Assembly: GCA_046349635.1 (NCBI GenBank)
Contig: JAXMBX010000018.1
Span: 19,543 to 83,542, forward strand
Direction: 5' to 3'
Source of the DNA: JAXMBX01 sp046349635
GTDB taxonomy: Bacteria; Planctomycetota; Planctomycetia; Planctomycetales; Planctomycetaceae
DNA: 64,000 nucleotides
In this document: positions 28,498-38,783 of the stretch, in pieces
Numbering within the stretch: position 1 is the first letter of the stretch
How the letters are laid out: every line of letters begins with the position of its first letter
The notes under the pieces: generated by a model
What the model was told of the DNA's origin: nothing
What the model saw: only the letters and a program-made list of their open reading frames with translations
Database searches by the model: none
Made by a program: the position numbers and the translations under genes

Positions 28498-29490
28498 TCA
28501 GGACAGCCCGTAGAAGCGGACCGCATTGTCGTGGAACAGCTTCCGCTGGTCTTCCACGGACCAGGAACTGACGATCTCCCGCAAAGCCGTCACCCATTCC
28601 CGGTAGGACGCGCCGAGGGTACAGACCGGCCAGTCCCCCCCGAACATCACCCGGTCATGTCCGAACAACTCCACGCAGGTGTTGATCGTCGGCGCCAGAT
28701 CCCCGGGTTTCCAGTTCCCCTTTTTCGCGGAGGCCACGATCCCGGAGATTTTGCACACCACCCGATCCCGTTGCGCCAGTTCGGACATCCCTCGCTTCCA
28801 GGCGTCATACACTTTCTGATCCCTGTTCCCCACCGGCAGGTTGCCGCAGTGATCGACAATAAACCGGGTCTGTTTGCACGTATCCACCACCTTGACCGCA
28901 TCCGGAATCTCCGCCGCGCGGAGACACAGGTCGAAACTTTTGCCGAGATCCCCCAGCAGTTGAATATCCCGGATCATCGCCTGCTGCTGGCAGAAGCCCA
29001 CCGGCGTTGAGGCCCCATGCAGCACCTTGCGGACCCCTTTGATGTATTTGCTGGTCGCGTATTTGCGAATGTAAGCCGCAAACTCCGGAGTTCCAATCGG
29101 GCCCGAGATCACTGCCGCCACGGTCGGCGTCTCCCCCTGCTTGCACAGATCAATAATATAGTCCGCTTCCTGCGCCTGCTGGGACGGTTCGACGTCCACC
29201 TCCATATACACCGCTTTGACCACACCCAGCCCGGCCGTCGCCTCCGCGTAATCCTTCGGGAGATAACTCCGGCTCAGGACAGAGGCGTCCGGGCTTTTTG
29301 TCCACGGAAGATTGAACCGGGACAAGTCCCACAGGTGCTGGTGCGTGTCGACGATGGGGACGTTCATTGGTTTCTTTTGAGGATCCGCAGCGAATAGAAC
29401 ACCGGGCGAAGCACCGGAAACGGCTGCCAGCCCTCCGGCAGTGACCGTTGCCAGAAATTCCCGTCGGGGATGCGATGGATTCGAATGCAT
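28498..29490 (-). CDS. Tat-exported amidohydrolase (TIM-barrel metal-dependent hydrolase)
   Basis: 330 residues. The N-terminus has a twin-arginine signal, HPRREFLATVTAGGLAAVSG, so the folded enzyme is exported. The mature part begins with IVDTHQHLWDLSRFNLPW, the metal-binding HxH of the amidohydrolase_2 group. FIVDHCGNLP is near 215 and MFGGDWPVC near 285 provides the late Asp. Relatives include fuconolactonase and related sugar lactonases. The gene is convergent with the beta-helix gene. Substrate unknown. Confidence 0.82.
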   Translation of the reverse strand: MHSNPSHPRREFLATVTAGGLAAVSGASPGVLFAADPQKKPMNVPIVDTHQHLWDLSRFNLPWTKSPDASVLSRSYLPKDYAEATAGLGVVKAVYMEVDVEPSQQAQEADYIIDLCKQGETPTVAAVISGPIGTPEFAAYIRKYATSKYIKGVRKVLHGASTPVGFCQQQAMIRDIQLLGDLGKSFDLCLRAAEIPDAVKVVDTCKQTRFIVDHCGNLPVGNRDQKVYDAWKRGMSELAQRDRVVCKISGIVASAKKGNWKPGDLAPTINTCVELFGHDRVMFGGDWPVCTLGASYREWVTALREIVSSWSVEDQRKLFHDNAVRFYGLS

Positions 29491-29836
29491 GCTGCGACCT
29501 CATGGAAGTTGAACTCGAAAGGGGTGACAAGGATGAATTTTGATGCGGGCAGATGGGAATTTCCACGGGAAAGTTCAACTTGATAGGGAATTGGAAATCT
29601 GGGTGACTTGAAAAGTCAAAAATTCCTGAAAACTGGATCTTTCCAACTGGCACGCCTTCTGCTCTAATCCCCGCCCGTTCTCGACAGGCAGGTTTTGCCG
29701 CTCGAAGATGAGATGCGGCGGAAAATGCAGAAAGTAGAGAACCGGTTTTCAGCGAAAGTCATGGACGACGGACGTCTGAAAATTGTCGGAATTACAGACT
29801 GATTGCAAAACACGCCGAGGCAAGGAGGCCGCAGGC
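29491..29836. other. Intergenic region, no feature recognised
   Basis: These 346 bases separate the divergently transcribed amidohydrolase and the thioredoxin-trypsin gene. No hairpin or clear promoter hexamers could be supported. Confidence 0.3.
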
Positions 29837-31494
29837 ATGCCGGACACAAAACGGACGCGACTCGCCGTTAATTTTCCCGGTCGAACCTTCTGGGGAACGG
29901 TTTTCAGCATGGCCATGCTGGGCTGCTTCGCCGACTGGGCAGTCCATAACCAGCCAGTCTACGGCCAGGCAGTGAATGGCCAGGGGACTGCTCCTCAGGC
30001 TTCCAGTTTTCAGGGAATGGTTCTCGACTTTTCCGCCACCTGGTGCGGCCCCTGCCAGCAGATGAGTCCGATCGTCGCCAGGCTCGAACGTGAACATCTC
30101 CCCATCCGGAAAGTCGATGTCGATCAGCAGCGCAGGCCCTCGCCCGCCAGTTTCAAGTCGGCTCAATCCCGTTTTATCCTGGTCGTGAATGGCAAAGAGG
30201 TCCAACGCCTGGAAGGGGCCCAGTCGGAAGCCACGATTCGCCAACTGCGGCCCGCGTCCCCCGGTCACAGCCGCAAGCCCTACTAACGCCGTCGCCTCGA
30301 ACGATCGCCGCACCAGTCCGCCGCAGTTCCCGGAAAAGTTTCGCTCCCACTCCTCCCGCTCTTCTGGCCCAGCAACAAGTTGCCGCCCAGCAGAGAGCCG
30401 CCGCAACAACAAGCCACTCTCCAGCAACAAGACCCCGCACAACCAGCTGCTCCGGCACAGCAGCAAGCTGTCGCTGTGACACAACCCAAGGCCAGTTCCA
30501 ATTCCGGCTTCTCCTTCTTCAGCAAGAATACCCGCTCCAGGAAGAGTCTGAGCCCGAGGCGACCGAAGACGCGCCAAGGTCGACGGACCTGCAGCTGCCG
30601 AAGTTCATCAAGGCCACCCCCATGACCGCCAGTGTCCGCATCTCGGTCACGCATCGAGCCTCCGCGCGGACCTGGGATCGGGAACGATCATCAGCAGCGA
30701 AGTCGGACAGACCTATGTCCTGACCTGCGGTCACCTGTTCCGAAACCACAAGCCCGATTCCGTCATCGAAGTCGACTTCTTCGTCGACCGGAAGGAAAAG
30801 CCGGTGACCTTCGTCGGAAAACTGGTCCGCCAAGCAACCTCCTGGCGGACGGGCTGATTTCAATCCCGACCGACACCCCCTTCCCGCCGTCCCCGTCGCC
30901 GGGACCGACTACGTGCTCGAAAAGCCCGCGCGGCAAGTGTCGAGCATCGGCTGTGCCGGGGGAGAAATCCCGACGAAACAATTCCTGAAAAATCACGAAC
31001 ATCAATCGCTACAAAGGACCGCATAACATCGAATGCACCGGCGTGCCCGAACAGGGACGCTCCCGGGGGCGGTCTGTCGAGGACGAGCTGGTCATCGGAG
31101 TCTGCTCCGCCGCGGATAATGGCGATCGACGCGGAATCTATGCCGGACTGAAAGCGGTTCATTCGCTGCTCGAAGAATGCAAACTCGGACACCTGTATCA
31201 GGTCCCGGTTCCAGGAAGAACGCGAGGAAACGCAACCTGACGAAGACCCCAACGCCAGGATTCCCGCGACCGAGATCGTCGATGCCGGAGATTCGTGACG
31301 ACTCCGTCGCCGTCAACTCCGCCATGGACAAGCGGCACGACGCGGCCTTGAAAAAGCTCGCCGCCTCCCTGGGAGATCTGGGGGATGAAGAAGTCGTGTT
31401 CCTCATGCCGGGGAGCACCGATTCCAAAGAACCCCGCAAGCTCATGATCCTTCGCGATGCCCAGGTCACTTCGGAGACCCGCAGCCGCCGCTAA
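29837..31494 (+). pseudogene. Thioredoxin-fold plus trypsin-like protease fusion, broken by frameshifts
   Basis: Read across frames this is one protein of about 550 residues. It begins with a Sec-type anchor (FWGTVFSMAMLGCFADW), then a thioredoxin fold with FSATWCGPCQQMSP, an intact CxxC. Next is a Gln/Ala-rich linker. The protease half starts near 30640: GSGTIISSEVGQTYVLTCGHLF carries the catalytic His, DGLISIPTDT the Asp region and EQGRSGGGL-like sequence near 31060 the serine. The end LMILRDAQVTSETRSRR gives stop 31494. At least six frame changes, for example near 30133, 30170, 30290, 30540, 30680 and 30840, break it. Each change retains homologous sequence, so sequence errors are more likely than decay. 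Confidence 0.7.
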
Positions 31495-31521
31495 GCGCTC
31501 GCCCGCTCCAAAAAACGCTTC

Positions 31522-31577
31522 AAATGCGGTTGGTGATCGGGGTCGATTCACGATTTTCCGGAAACGGCACGTCGTCC
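31522..31577. repeat. Copy 2 of the dispersed intergenic repeat
   Basis: The first 17 bases equal 3854-3870 and the rest aligns with one base of length difference. It lies about 28 bp after the stop of the thioredoxin-trypsin gene. Confidence 0.5.
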
Positions 31578-31773
31578 GGAGCATTTTGTAATCTGAACCG
31601 GGAAACTCCCTGCCGCAGGTTAGAATTCCGCTCCCGCCACATCGTGACGGATGACGCGCACGCAAGCGGTCGCTAGAATCAGAAGAGATTCTCCGGGTGC
31701 CCCATCCCCTGTTCCTCCCGGGAATTCGAAGGGATTCGTAGCCGTTTCGAGAACATTCCTGAGGGAGACACAG

Positions 31774-32765
31774 ATGCCGACTTTTCACGACAACGCGGAA
31801 GCCATCGGGCGCACCCCGCTCGTTCGAATCAATCGCATGGGCAAGGGACTGCCGGGAACGATTCTGGCAAAAATCGAGGGCCGCAACCCGGCCGCCAGCG
31901 TGAAATGCCGCATCGGCGCCAACATGATCTGGGACGCCGAAAAGTCCGGTAACTCAAACCCGGAATGCACGTCGTCGAACCGACCAGCGGAAACACCGGC
32001 ATCGCGCTCGCCTTCGTCTGCGCCGCCAAGGGGTATCCCCTCACCCTCACCATGCCCGAAACTATGTCCGTCGAACGCCGCCATGCTCAAGGCGTTCGGC
32101 GCGGACCTGATCCTCACCCCCGGGGCCGACGGCATGCCCGGTGCCATCGCCAAGGCGGAAGAACTCGCCGCCTCCGGTAACTACTTCATGCCCCAGCAGT
32201 TCAAAAATCCCGCAAACCCTGAAATCCACTTCAAGACCACCGGCCCGGAAATCTTCAATGACACCGACGGCAAGGTCGACATCTTCATCGCGGGCGTCGG
32301 AACCGGCGGCACGATCACAGGGTCTCCCGCTATCTGGAAAACGAAAAGAAATTTCCTGAAATCCATCGCCAAGTCGAGCCCACCGAAAGCCCCCGGTCCT
32401 CTCCGGCGGAAAACCTGACGTCACCGCATTCAGGGGATCGGTGCCGGTTTCGTCCCCGATATTCTGGACGTGGAACTCATCGACGAAGTCATTCAGGTCT
32501 CGAGCGATGAATCCTTCGAGGTCGCTCGCCGCTTGATGCGGGTTGAAGGGATCAGCTTTTGCAGACCAGTTGCGCGCCGCAATGTCCGGCCGCGCTCAAG
32601 GTCGCCGCCCGCCCCGAAAGCCGCCGGCAAGACCATCGTCGTCATTCTCCCGACTCCGGCGAACGCTACCTTTTCCACTTCGTTCGGCGAGGCTTCCTGA
32701 CCCCACCGAACATCCGCCACCTCGGCATTGTCTCCATCCGCAAGGAGAACCCGGGGAGCCGCTAG
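31774..32765 (+). pseudogene. cysK: Cysteine synthase A, broken by frameshifts
   Basis: The reading starts with MPTFHDNAEAIGRTPLVRIN and runs to KENPGSR then stop at 32765, matching full-length cysteine synthase A (about 320 residues) once frames are joined. The PLP lysine is in SVKCRIGANMIWDAEK. EPTSGNTGIALAFVCAAKG follows in another frame, then TMPETMS, AFGADLILTP, KNPANPEIHFKTTGPEI, IAGVGTGGTITG and VVILP. The enzyme makes cysteine from O-acetylserine and sulfide. Breaks are near 31955, 32075, 32330, 32410, 32560 and 32690. The conserved sequence on both sides of each break points to base errors. It heads the sulfur amino acid cluster. Confidence 0.82.
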
Positions 32766-32866
32766 TTCAACCGGTCCTCGCGCGCTCAGGGTAGATGAGC
32801 TCGGCGGTTCTCTTCCCGGCCGGTTCCGAATTCAATCTGGTCTTTTCGTTCAGAAACGAGTTTGTC

Positions 32867-33998
32867 ATGCGATTTGAAACGAAATGCGTCCACGTCGGCG
32901 TCGACAAGGACTCCAGCTACCTCAGCGTCATCACGCCGATTTATCCCAGTTCCACGCTTCAAGTTCGGGACGATCTCAAGACCAACCGGGATTCGACCAC
33001 CCGCAGCGGCAATCCTACCCGCCGCTCGAAGAAAACCTCGCTGCTCTACCGAGGGGAATCGACTGCCGCCATGCGTGTACGGGCACGGCAGTCGTGACCG
33101 CGGCCCTGCATGTTCCAACCCGGCGATCACATCATCACCGGGCACGACATCTACGGCGGCACCTACCGCCTGTTCGACGCCGTCTTCACCCAGTTGAAGC
33201 TGGAATTCAGTTTCGTCGTGATGGCGACCCCGACGCCGTCAAGAAAGCGATCCGCCCCAATACCAAGGCGATGTGGATCGAAACCCCCAGCAACCCCCTG
33301 TTGAACCTCGTCGATACCGCCGCGTTGACGAAGATCGCCCAGAACACAACCCGATCACCCCGGCGACAACACCTTCATGTCCCCATCGCCGCCCCTTCGA
33401 GCTGGGGGTGGACATCGTCATCCACTCCATGACCAAATACCTGAACGGTCACTCCGACGTCGTCGCCGGTTGCGTCATCACCCGCGAACAGAAACACGCG
33501 GACAAGATCAGCTACCTCTGCAATTTTGCTGGCCTCGCCTGTTCACCCTTCGATGCCTGGCTCGTGCTTCGTGGCCTCAAAACCCTTGGCCCCCTCGCAT
33601 GGAAGCCCATCAAGCGCGGTTCGATGGCCGTCGCCCAGTTCCTCGAAACACATCCGCAGGTAGCAAAGTCTACCACCCCCGGCCTGACGTCCTGCATCCG
33701 CAACATGCTCCTCGCGAAGAAACAGATGAGCGGCTTCGGCGGAATGCTCGCCTTCGACGTCAAGGGGGACGCACCAAGGCCGAAAAAAGTCATGACCAGC
33801 CTGAAACTGTTCTCCATGGCCGAATCGCTCGGCGGCGTCGAATCGCTCGTCGAATATCCCGAGACCATGAGCCACGCCTCGATCTCTGAACAGGCCCGCC
33901 GCGAAGCCGGCATCACGGAGAACACCATCCGTGTTTCAATCGGGATCGAACATCCCGATGACCTGATCGCTGATATGAAGCAGGCGCTGGAAAGCTGA
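32867..33998 (+). pseudogene. metB: Cystathionine gamma-synthase-like PLP enzyme, broken by frameshifts
   Basis: Start MRFETKCVHVGVDKDSSYLSV, then PIYPSST, TRSGNPTR, ACTGTAVVTAALH, FQPGDHIITGHDIYGGTYRL, TKAMWIETPSNPLLNLVD, VIHSMTKYLNGHSDVV with the PLP lysine, and VESLVEYPETMSHASI near the end. This is the full Cys/Met-metabolism PLP family length (about 377 residues). It could be cystathionine gamma-synthase, a gamma-lyase or a sulfhydrylase; cluster position next to cysK favours the synthase. Frame changes near 32960-33060, 33100, 33225, 33350 and 33400 break it; the last 190 residues (33430-33998) are one open frame. Stop 33998 is followed by the cupin ATG after one base. Confidence 0.78.
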
Positions 33999-33999
33999 C

Positions 34000-34509
34000 A
34001 TGCCCCGCATTATTTCCCAGCCCACTCGCATCACCGCCGCCGGTAACAAGCCCAAGCTGATCGATGAATATATCGGGCGCATGAATTCCGGCAGCGACCA
34101 GGTCAGCATCGCCCATATGCGCAGCCCCGCTGGCTGGGTCGAACCGGGCCAGACCCCCGAATTCGAGGAACACACCGTCGTCCTCAAGGGGATGCTCCAG
34201 GTTCATACCAAAACCGGCACCTTTCAGGTCCGTGCCGGCCAGGCAGTCACCCTCTCCCCCGGAGAATGGGTCCAGTACTCGACTCCCGAACCTGAGGGCG
34301 CCGAATACATCGCCGTCTGCCTCCCCGCATTCTCCCCGCAGACTGTGCATCGGGACGCCAACGAACCCCAAGGGATGCAACTCCAGCCTGCCTTCAGTAC
34401 AGCAGTCACTTGTCCGTCGGTCTTGGGAACACTGACCCCGTCTCCAGCACCGTGTGAACAAGTTTCTGTGCGGCGTCTGTCGCGGCGGTTGACCTGCAAG
34501 AGCGACTGA
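34000..34509 (+). CDS. Cupin-domain protein
   Basis: 169 residues in the open frame. The first about 120 are a cupin: GWVEPGQTPEFEEHTVVLKG gives motif 1 and AGQAVTLSPGEWVQYSTP motif 2. From residue about 120 (after PQTVHRDANEP) the sequence looks unlike a protein family, and the true stop may have been lost through a base error, as in its neighbours. It starts one base after the metB-like stop, so it is surely cotranscribed with it. Ligand unknown. Confidence 0.7.
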   Translation: MPRIISQPTRITAAGNKPKLIDEYIGRMNSGSDQVSIAHMRSPAGWVEPGQTPEFEEHTVVLKGMLQVHTKTGTFQVRAGQAVTLSPGEWVQYSTPEPEGAEYIAVCLPAFSPQTVHRDANEPQGMQLQPAFSTAVTCPSVLGTLTPSPAPCEQVSVRRLSRRLTCKSD

Positions 34510-34569
34510 TTCTGACGCGACGCAAAGGGGCGCTGCGGCGACCCCATCCTTCAGTCTGGTTCCGACTCA

Positions 34570-36461
34570 TGACATTCGAACTGGTTGCGACGCTGATTAT
34601 CTTCGGCATCGTGATCAGGCGATGCTCCAGGAAGAGATCCCACCCGACACGGTGATGATCTGCGGTTTGATGCTCTTCACGATGGGGACTCATCGATGAC
34701 GCGCTCTCGGTTTTTTCAACCCCCAGCGTCATCACCATCAGCGCAGATGTACGTCATCGGAGCCGGACTGCATCCACCGGCGGCATGGACTCCATCAGCC
34801 ATGTCCTGCTCGGACGCCCGAATTCTCAGACGAGCCTTGTCCGCCTCCTGCTGCCGATCTCCGCCCTCTCGGCGTTCATGAATAACACCTCATTGTCGCC
34901 TTCTTCCTCCCCGTCTTCGTCCAACTGGCGAAGCGGGCTCCGCATCTCCCCTTCCCGGCTGTTGATCCCACTGTCGTACGCCACCATCCTCGGCGGTTAA
35001 GCGCACTTGTCGGCACCAGCACCAACCTCGTCGTCGACAGCTTCATGCGCAAGCAGAAGATGGCCCCCATGACGATGCCGGAACTGAGCTGGGTCGGCGT
35101 CTCGTGTCGCCATTGTGGGACTGGATTCTCCGGTCACCATCGGCAAACGTCTGCTACCGGATCGCCGAACCCTCCTCGAACACGTCGAATCCCACCGTCG
35201 CGAATACGTCATCGAAATGATCATCCAGGAGAGTTGTTCGCTCGTCGGTCAAACGGTCTCGCGCAGCCGGTCTCCGGGAACTGCCGGGCCTCTACCTGTT
35301 CCGCATCCAGCGGGGAGCAGTCACAATCTTCCCCAGACTTCAGGATTCCCTGCAGAAAGCGACGACATCCTCAGCTTCTCCGGCATCGCGTCGACCGTTG
35401 TCGATCTGCAGAAGATCCGCGGCCTCAGCCCCATCGAGCACCGCACCCTCGACGAGATGGAAAGCACCCCTTCACTGACCGGCCCAAACTCCCTCGATTC
35501 CTTTGAGGGGGGCATGTCCACAATCGAACCCGAAATGGTCGCCGCCCCGCGCACCGGACGCCAGTTGTGCGAAGTCGTCGTCTCCAGCACCTCCCCCCTG
35601 ATCGGGTTGAGCATCAAGGACTCGAACTTCCGCTCCAAGTACAACGCCTCCATCCTCGCCGTCCATCGCAGCGGCGAAAAACTGGAACAGAAAATCGGCA
35701 AAATCGTCCTCCATACGGGGGACACCTTGTTAGTGGACGCCGATGATGACTTCCTCCGTCGCTGGCGCCACTCCCCCGACTTCGTCCTCGTCTCCGGCGT
35801 CGATGACAGCGCGCCCGTCGTCCACGAACGGGCCTGGGTCGCGCTCACCATCTTCCTCGGCGTCATCTGCGGAATGTCCATCACTTCATTCTTCCCCGGA
35901 TTGGACCACTTCAAACTCCTCAAGGCCTTCCTCAACCCGGTCTCCCTCTCCATGACCGGCGCCGTCCTGATGGTCGTCACCGGTTGCGTTCGTGCCACCG
36001 ACGCTCATCGCAGCATCCAGATGTCCGTCATCCTTCTCGTCGGCGCGGCTCTCGGCATGAGCACCGCCCTCGAACGAACCGGTGCCGCGAAGTGGATGGC
36101 CGATGGCATGCTCAATATGGGACAAGGCCTCGGCCCCGTCGCCATCATGGCCATCATTTACATGCTGACCGTGATCCTCTCGGAATTCCTCAGTAATAAC
36201 GCCACCGCCGCCATGATGGGCAGCCTCGCCTTTGCGGTCTCCAATCAACTCCAGGTCAACCCCCGCCCCATGCTCATCGCCGTCGCGGTCGCTTCCTCCT
36301 GTGCCTTCGCCACTCCCATCGGCTATCAGACGAACCTGATGGTCCTCAACCCGGGAGGTTACCGCTTCATCGATTACCTCAAGGTCGGCCTGCCGCTGAA
36401 CATCATCTGCATGATCATCGCCATCATCGTGATCCCCATCTTCTGGACGTTCAAACTGTAG
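34570..36461 (+). pseudogene. SLC13/DASS-type anion permease with TrkA-C domains, broken by frameshifts
   Basis: About 625 residues when joined. The N-terminal half is fragmentary: MTFELVATLIIFGIVI, IPPDTVMICGLMLFTMG, DDALSVFSTPSVITIS and VIGAGLH lie in different frames, as do LLPISALSAFMNNT and LVGTSTNLVVDSF. From about 35340 the frame is open to the stop. It contains a TrkA-C/RCK-like segment (VVVSSTSPLIGLSIKDSNFR) and then the second membrane half (SEFLSNNATAAMMGS and ATPIGYQTNLMV). Relatives move sulfate, dicarboxylates or similar anions with sodium or protons. Behind cysK-metB-like genes, sulfate or another sulfur oxyanion is my best guess. At least seven frame changes are in 34615-35340. 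Confidence 0.75.
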
Positions 36462-36468
36462 CAATCCC

Positions 36469-37640
36469 TCACGCCCGGCACAGATGCCCGCCCGGCAACC
36501 GCCGGATCAGACGCTTCATCTCCAGAATCGTCAGCGTCTGCAACACGCGCGGCGTCTCCAGCGACAACTGCCGCACGATTTCGTCGATGTGTCGCGGGTC
36601 CGCCGTGACCGCGTTCAACACCTGTTTTTCCAGGTCATTCAGGTTTAATTCGCGAGGCTGATGGACCGTCTGACCCGGTTCAGTCTCGACGGGAGTCGGC
36701 AACGGCCCCAGCGCGGAGAGAACGTCATCCACGTCGCGGATCAATGTCGCCCCGTCTCGAATCAGGCTGCGCGGCAACCGTCGCTGGTCCGGCAGTCAAT
36801 CCGTCCGGGCACTGCAAAGACTTCCCGGTTCTGCTCCAAGGCATGCCGCGCCGTATGCAGCGAGCCGCTCTTGCGGTCCGCTTCGACGATAATCACTCCC
36901 AGCGACAATCCACTGATAATCCGATTCCGCTGCGGAAACATTTCCGGCAGAGGCCGTCGCCCCAGCGGAGACTCGCTCACCACCGCACCATGACACGCAA
37001 TCTCCGCCGCCAGGTTCTCATGTTCGGGGGGATAAACATCCGCCACGCTGTTCGCCAATACTGCGATCGTCCGTCCCCCGGCGGTCAATGCCCCCCGATG
37101 CGCCGCCGCATCGATCCCCCGTGCCAGGCCGCTCACGATCGTGAACCCCGCCCGCGCAAGTGCACCCGCCAGCCGTTCCGCCTGCTGCTGACCATACAAT
37201 GTGCAATGCCGTGAGCCCACAATTCCAATCGCCAGGTCATCTCGCGCCGCGAAATCCCCCCGGCAATACAACACCACCGGCGGATCCGGGATCTCCGCCA
37301 GCCGGGTCGGATATCCCGCGCAACCACGCAGCAGAAGTTGCACCCGCAATTCCTGGCAGCGTTTCCACTCCACATCCGCCAATGGCTGCTGTTTTGCCGA
37401 TTGCAAAGCCGACAGTACCCGCGGCTTCAGATCCGGAATCTGGCTCAATTCCGCCGCACTCGCCTCCAGGATTCTCGTCGGAGATTCAAACCGGTCCAGC
37501 AACAGGCGAATCGTGCGCGGCGACAGACCGGGGGTGATCTGCAAACGGAGCGCATCGAGCAATTCAGCTTCGGAGGGAACGCGGGAGAAAGACACAGCCG
37601 ATCTCTTGGGAAGTGAACGGGGAAGAACCAAGAGAGGCAT
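36469..37640 (-). CDS. dprA: DNA processing protein DprA, single frameshift
   Basis: About 390 residues if joined. The main frame (37640 to about 36795) holds a SAM-like N-terminus and the DprA Rossmann fold: GIVGSRHCTLYGQQQAERL, GFTIVSGLARGIDAAAH, GRTIAVLANSVADVYPPEH and EADRKSGSLHTARHALEQN, up to VFAVPGRIDC. At about 36790 the reading moves by one base, and the next frame continues with SLIRDGATLIRDVDDVLSAL and a winged-helix C-terminus ending at 36469. DprA loads RecA on incoming single-stranded DNA in natural transformation. The upstream gene ends 53 bp before it. A base error at 36790 is the simplest explanation. Confidence 0.85.
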
Positions 37641-37692
37641 TCTACGGGAGCATACGGCGAAATGTACAACAATTCTCCCGGCTGACCTCGCC

Positions 37693-38628
37693 TCATTCGG
37701 CAGGCTGGCGTTCCGGATAGAGATAAATAAAGCTCTTTCCCAACCGGCCGTTGTAATTTCCCGCCGAAATACGGATCAGACCCGGGGTCTCCTTTGCCGC
37801 GTTGATCGCTGCCTGCGTCGCTTCGAATATCGTCCGCAGGTTGCGCCCGTTCATGATGATCTCCATCACCGAGTTCACGCCCGGGGGGAGTCCGCACCCG
37901 TCTCCCATCTTTTCCCGCAACGTCGGGCAGAACTTTTCATAGGTGCTCGCAATCGAAAAAGAATACCGGCTACCCGCTTTCGATCCGCTCGCGGCGATTC
38001 CTCCCGGAAAGGGCATGATCACCCCCGGAATTTTCGAAACCGCCGCCACACCCTTCTCCGTCGCAGCCAGGGCGCTATCCACATCCTTCCCCATGAACCA
38101 CAGATTCCCCCCCATCAGTCCATCGGTGTAGCCGAATCGGCGGTCGAGGATGAACTCCCCTCCCAGGATCGGAATTGCCCACAGCTTGCGCCCATAGCGG
38201 CTTGTCCGAAACTGGTGCCCGTCCCCGAAGAATGCGATCTTCCGCCCAAGTTTGTAATACGGGTCGGTCTCCAGCAGGTTAAAGCACGCCGTCGTGGGAC
38301 AGGTGAGAATGTTCTGGCTGATGCGAGTGAGAAGAACCCGTTCCAGAGCCTCCACTCGATCCTTCCGAAACCGGGGCACGTGAAACTGCACAATCGCACC
38401 GGGGCGTCCATCGGGAGTGGAAATGCCGGATTCCGATCCCGGGCCGACATAGACATCCAGCCCCGCTTCACAATCGCACATAATCGTGCTCGAAGCATGC
38501 CCCGTGACCGCATTCAACGCGTGATCCAGCCACACCCGGTCCCGGGCGGTAATCAGAATCTCCGCGTACAGGCTCCGAAACGCTTCCGCGTAGGTATCCT
38601 CAATCAAAGGGGATCCGTCCGTTGGCAC
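37693..38628 (-). CDS. fhcD: Formylmethanofuran:tetrahydromethanopterin formyltransferase (Ftr/FhcD)
   Basis: 311 residues from a GTG at 38628, which has AAGGA 7 bp upstream; a TTG at 38646 would add six residues. The N-terminal LIEDTYAEAF is the Ftr signature. ILTCPTTACFNLL, VIMPFPGGIAASGSKAGSRY, CPTLREKMGDGCGLPPGVN and the terminal RISAGNYNGRLGK also match this family along its whole length. The enzyme transfers formyl between methanofuran-type and tetrahydromethanopterin-type carriers in formaldehyde oxidation. It lies 156 bp after 5-formyl-THF cyclo-ligase and 53 bp before dprA, all on one strand. Other fhc genes are not in this window. Confidence 0.9.
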   Translation of the reverse strand: MPTDGSPLIEDTYAEAFRSLYAEILITARDRVWLDHALNAVTGHASSTIMCDCEAGLDVYVGPGSESGISTPDGRPGAIVQFHVPRFRKDRVEALERVLLTRISQNILTCPTTACFNLLETDPYYKLGRKIAFFGDGHQFRTSRYGRKLWAIPILGGEFILDRRFGYTDGLMGGNLWFMGKDVDSALAATEKGVAAVSKIPGVIMPFPGGIAASGSKAGSRYSFSIASTYEKFCPTLREKMGDGCGLPPGVNSVMEIIMNGRNLRTIFEATQAAINAAKETPGLIRISAGNYNGRLGKSFIYLYPERQPAE

Positions 38629-38677
38629 GACTGCATCCTTTTCCAAAGGAGTTCGTTACTCCTGGCGACTGGGGTGC

Positions 38678-38708
38678 CATGCCCGCATCTCGAAGAAGGG
38701 CGGGCATG
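38678..38708. repeat. Palindromic intergenic repeat
   Basis: CATGCCCG and CGGGCATG with a 15-base spacer, embedded in GGGGTGCCATGCCCGC. It stands between the cyclo-ligase and the formyltransferase. It is similar in style to short palindromic repeats I recall from planctomycete intergenic regions, but only one copy was noticed here. Confidence 0.5.
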
Positions 38709-38783
38709 CCTGCGTTTGACTTTGATTATTCGGTACACCTGAGAAGCGAAAGGTGTCATCCGCGACATCGTTCAGCAGATGAA

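Noticed and set aside
31578..31773. SAM or other riboswitch before the cysK-like gene
   Set aside because: No conserved core or matching stems could be recognised by eye.
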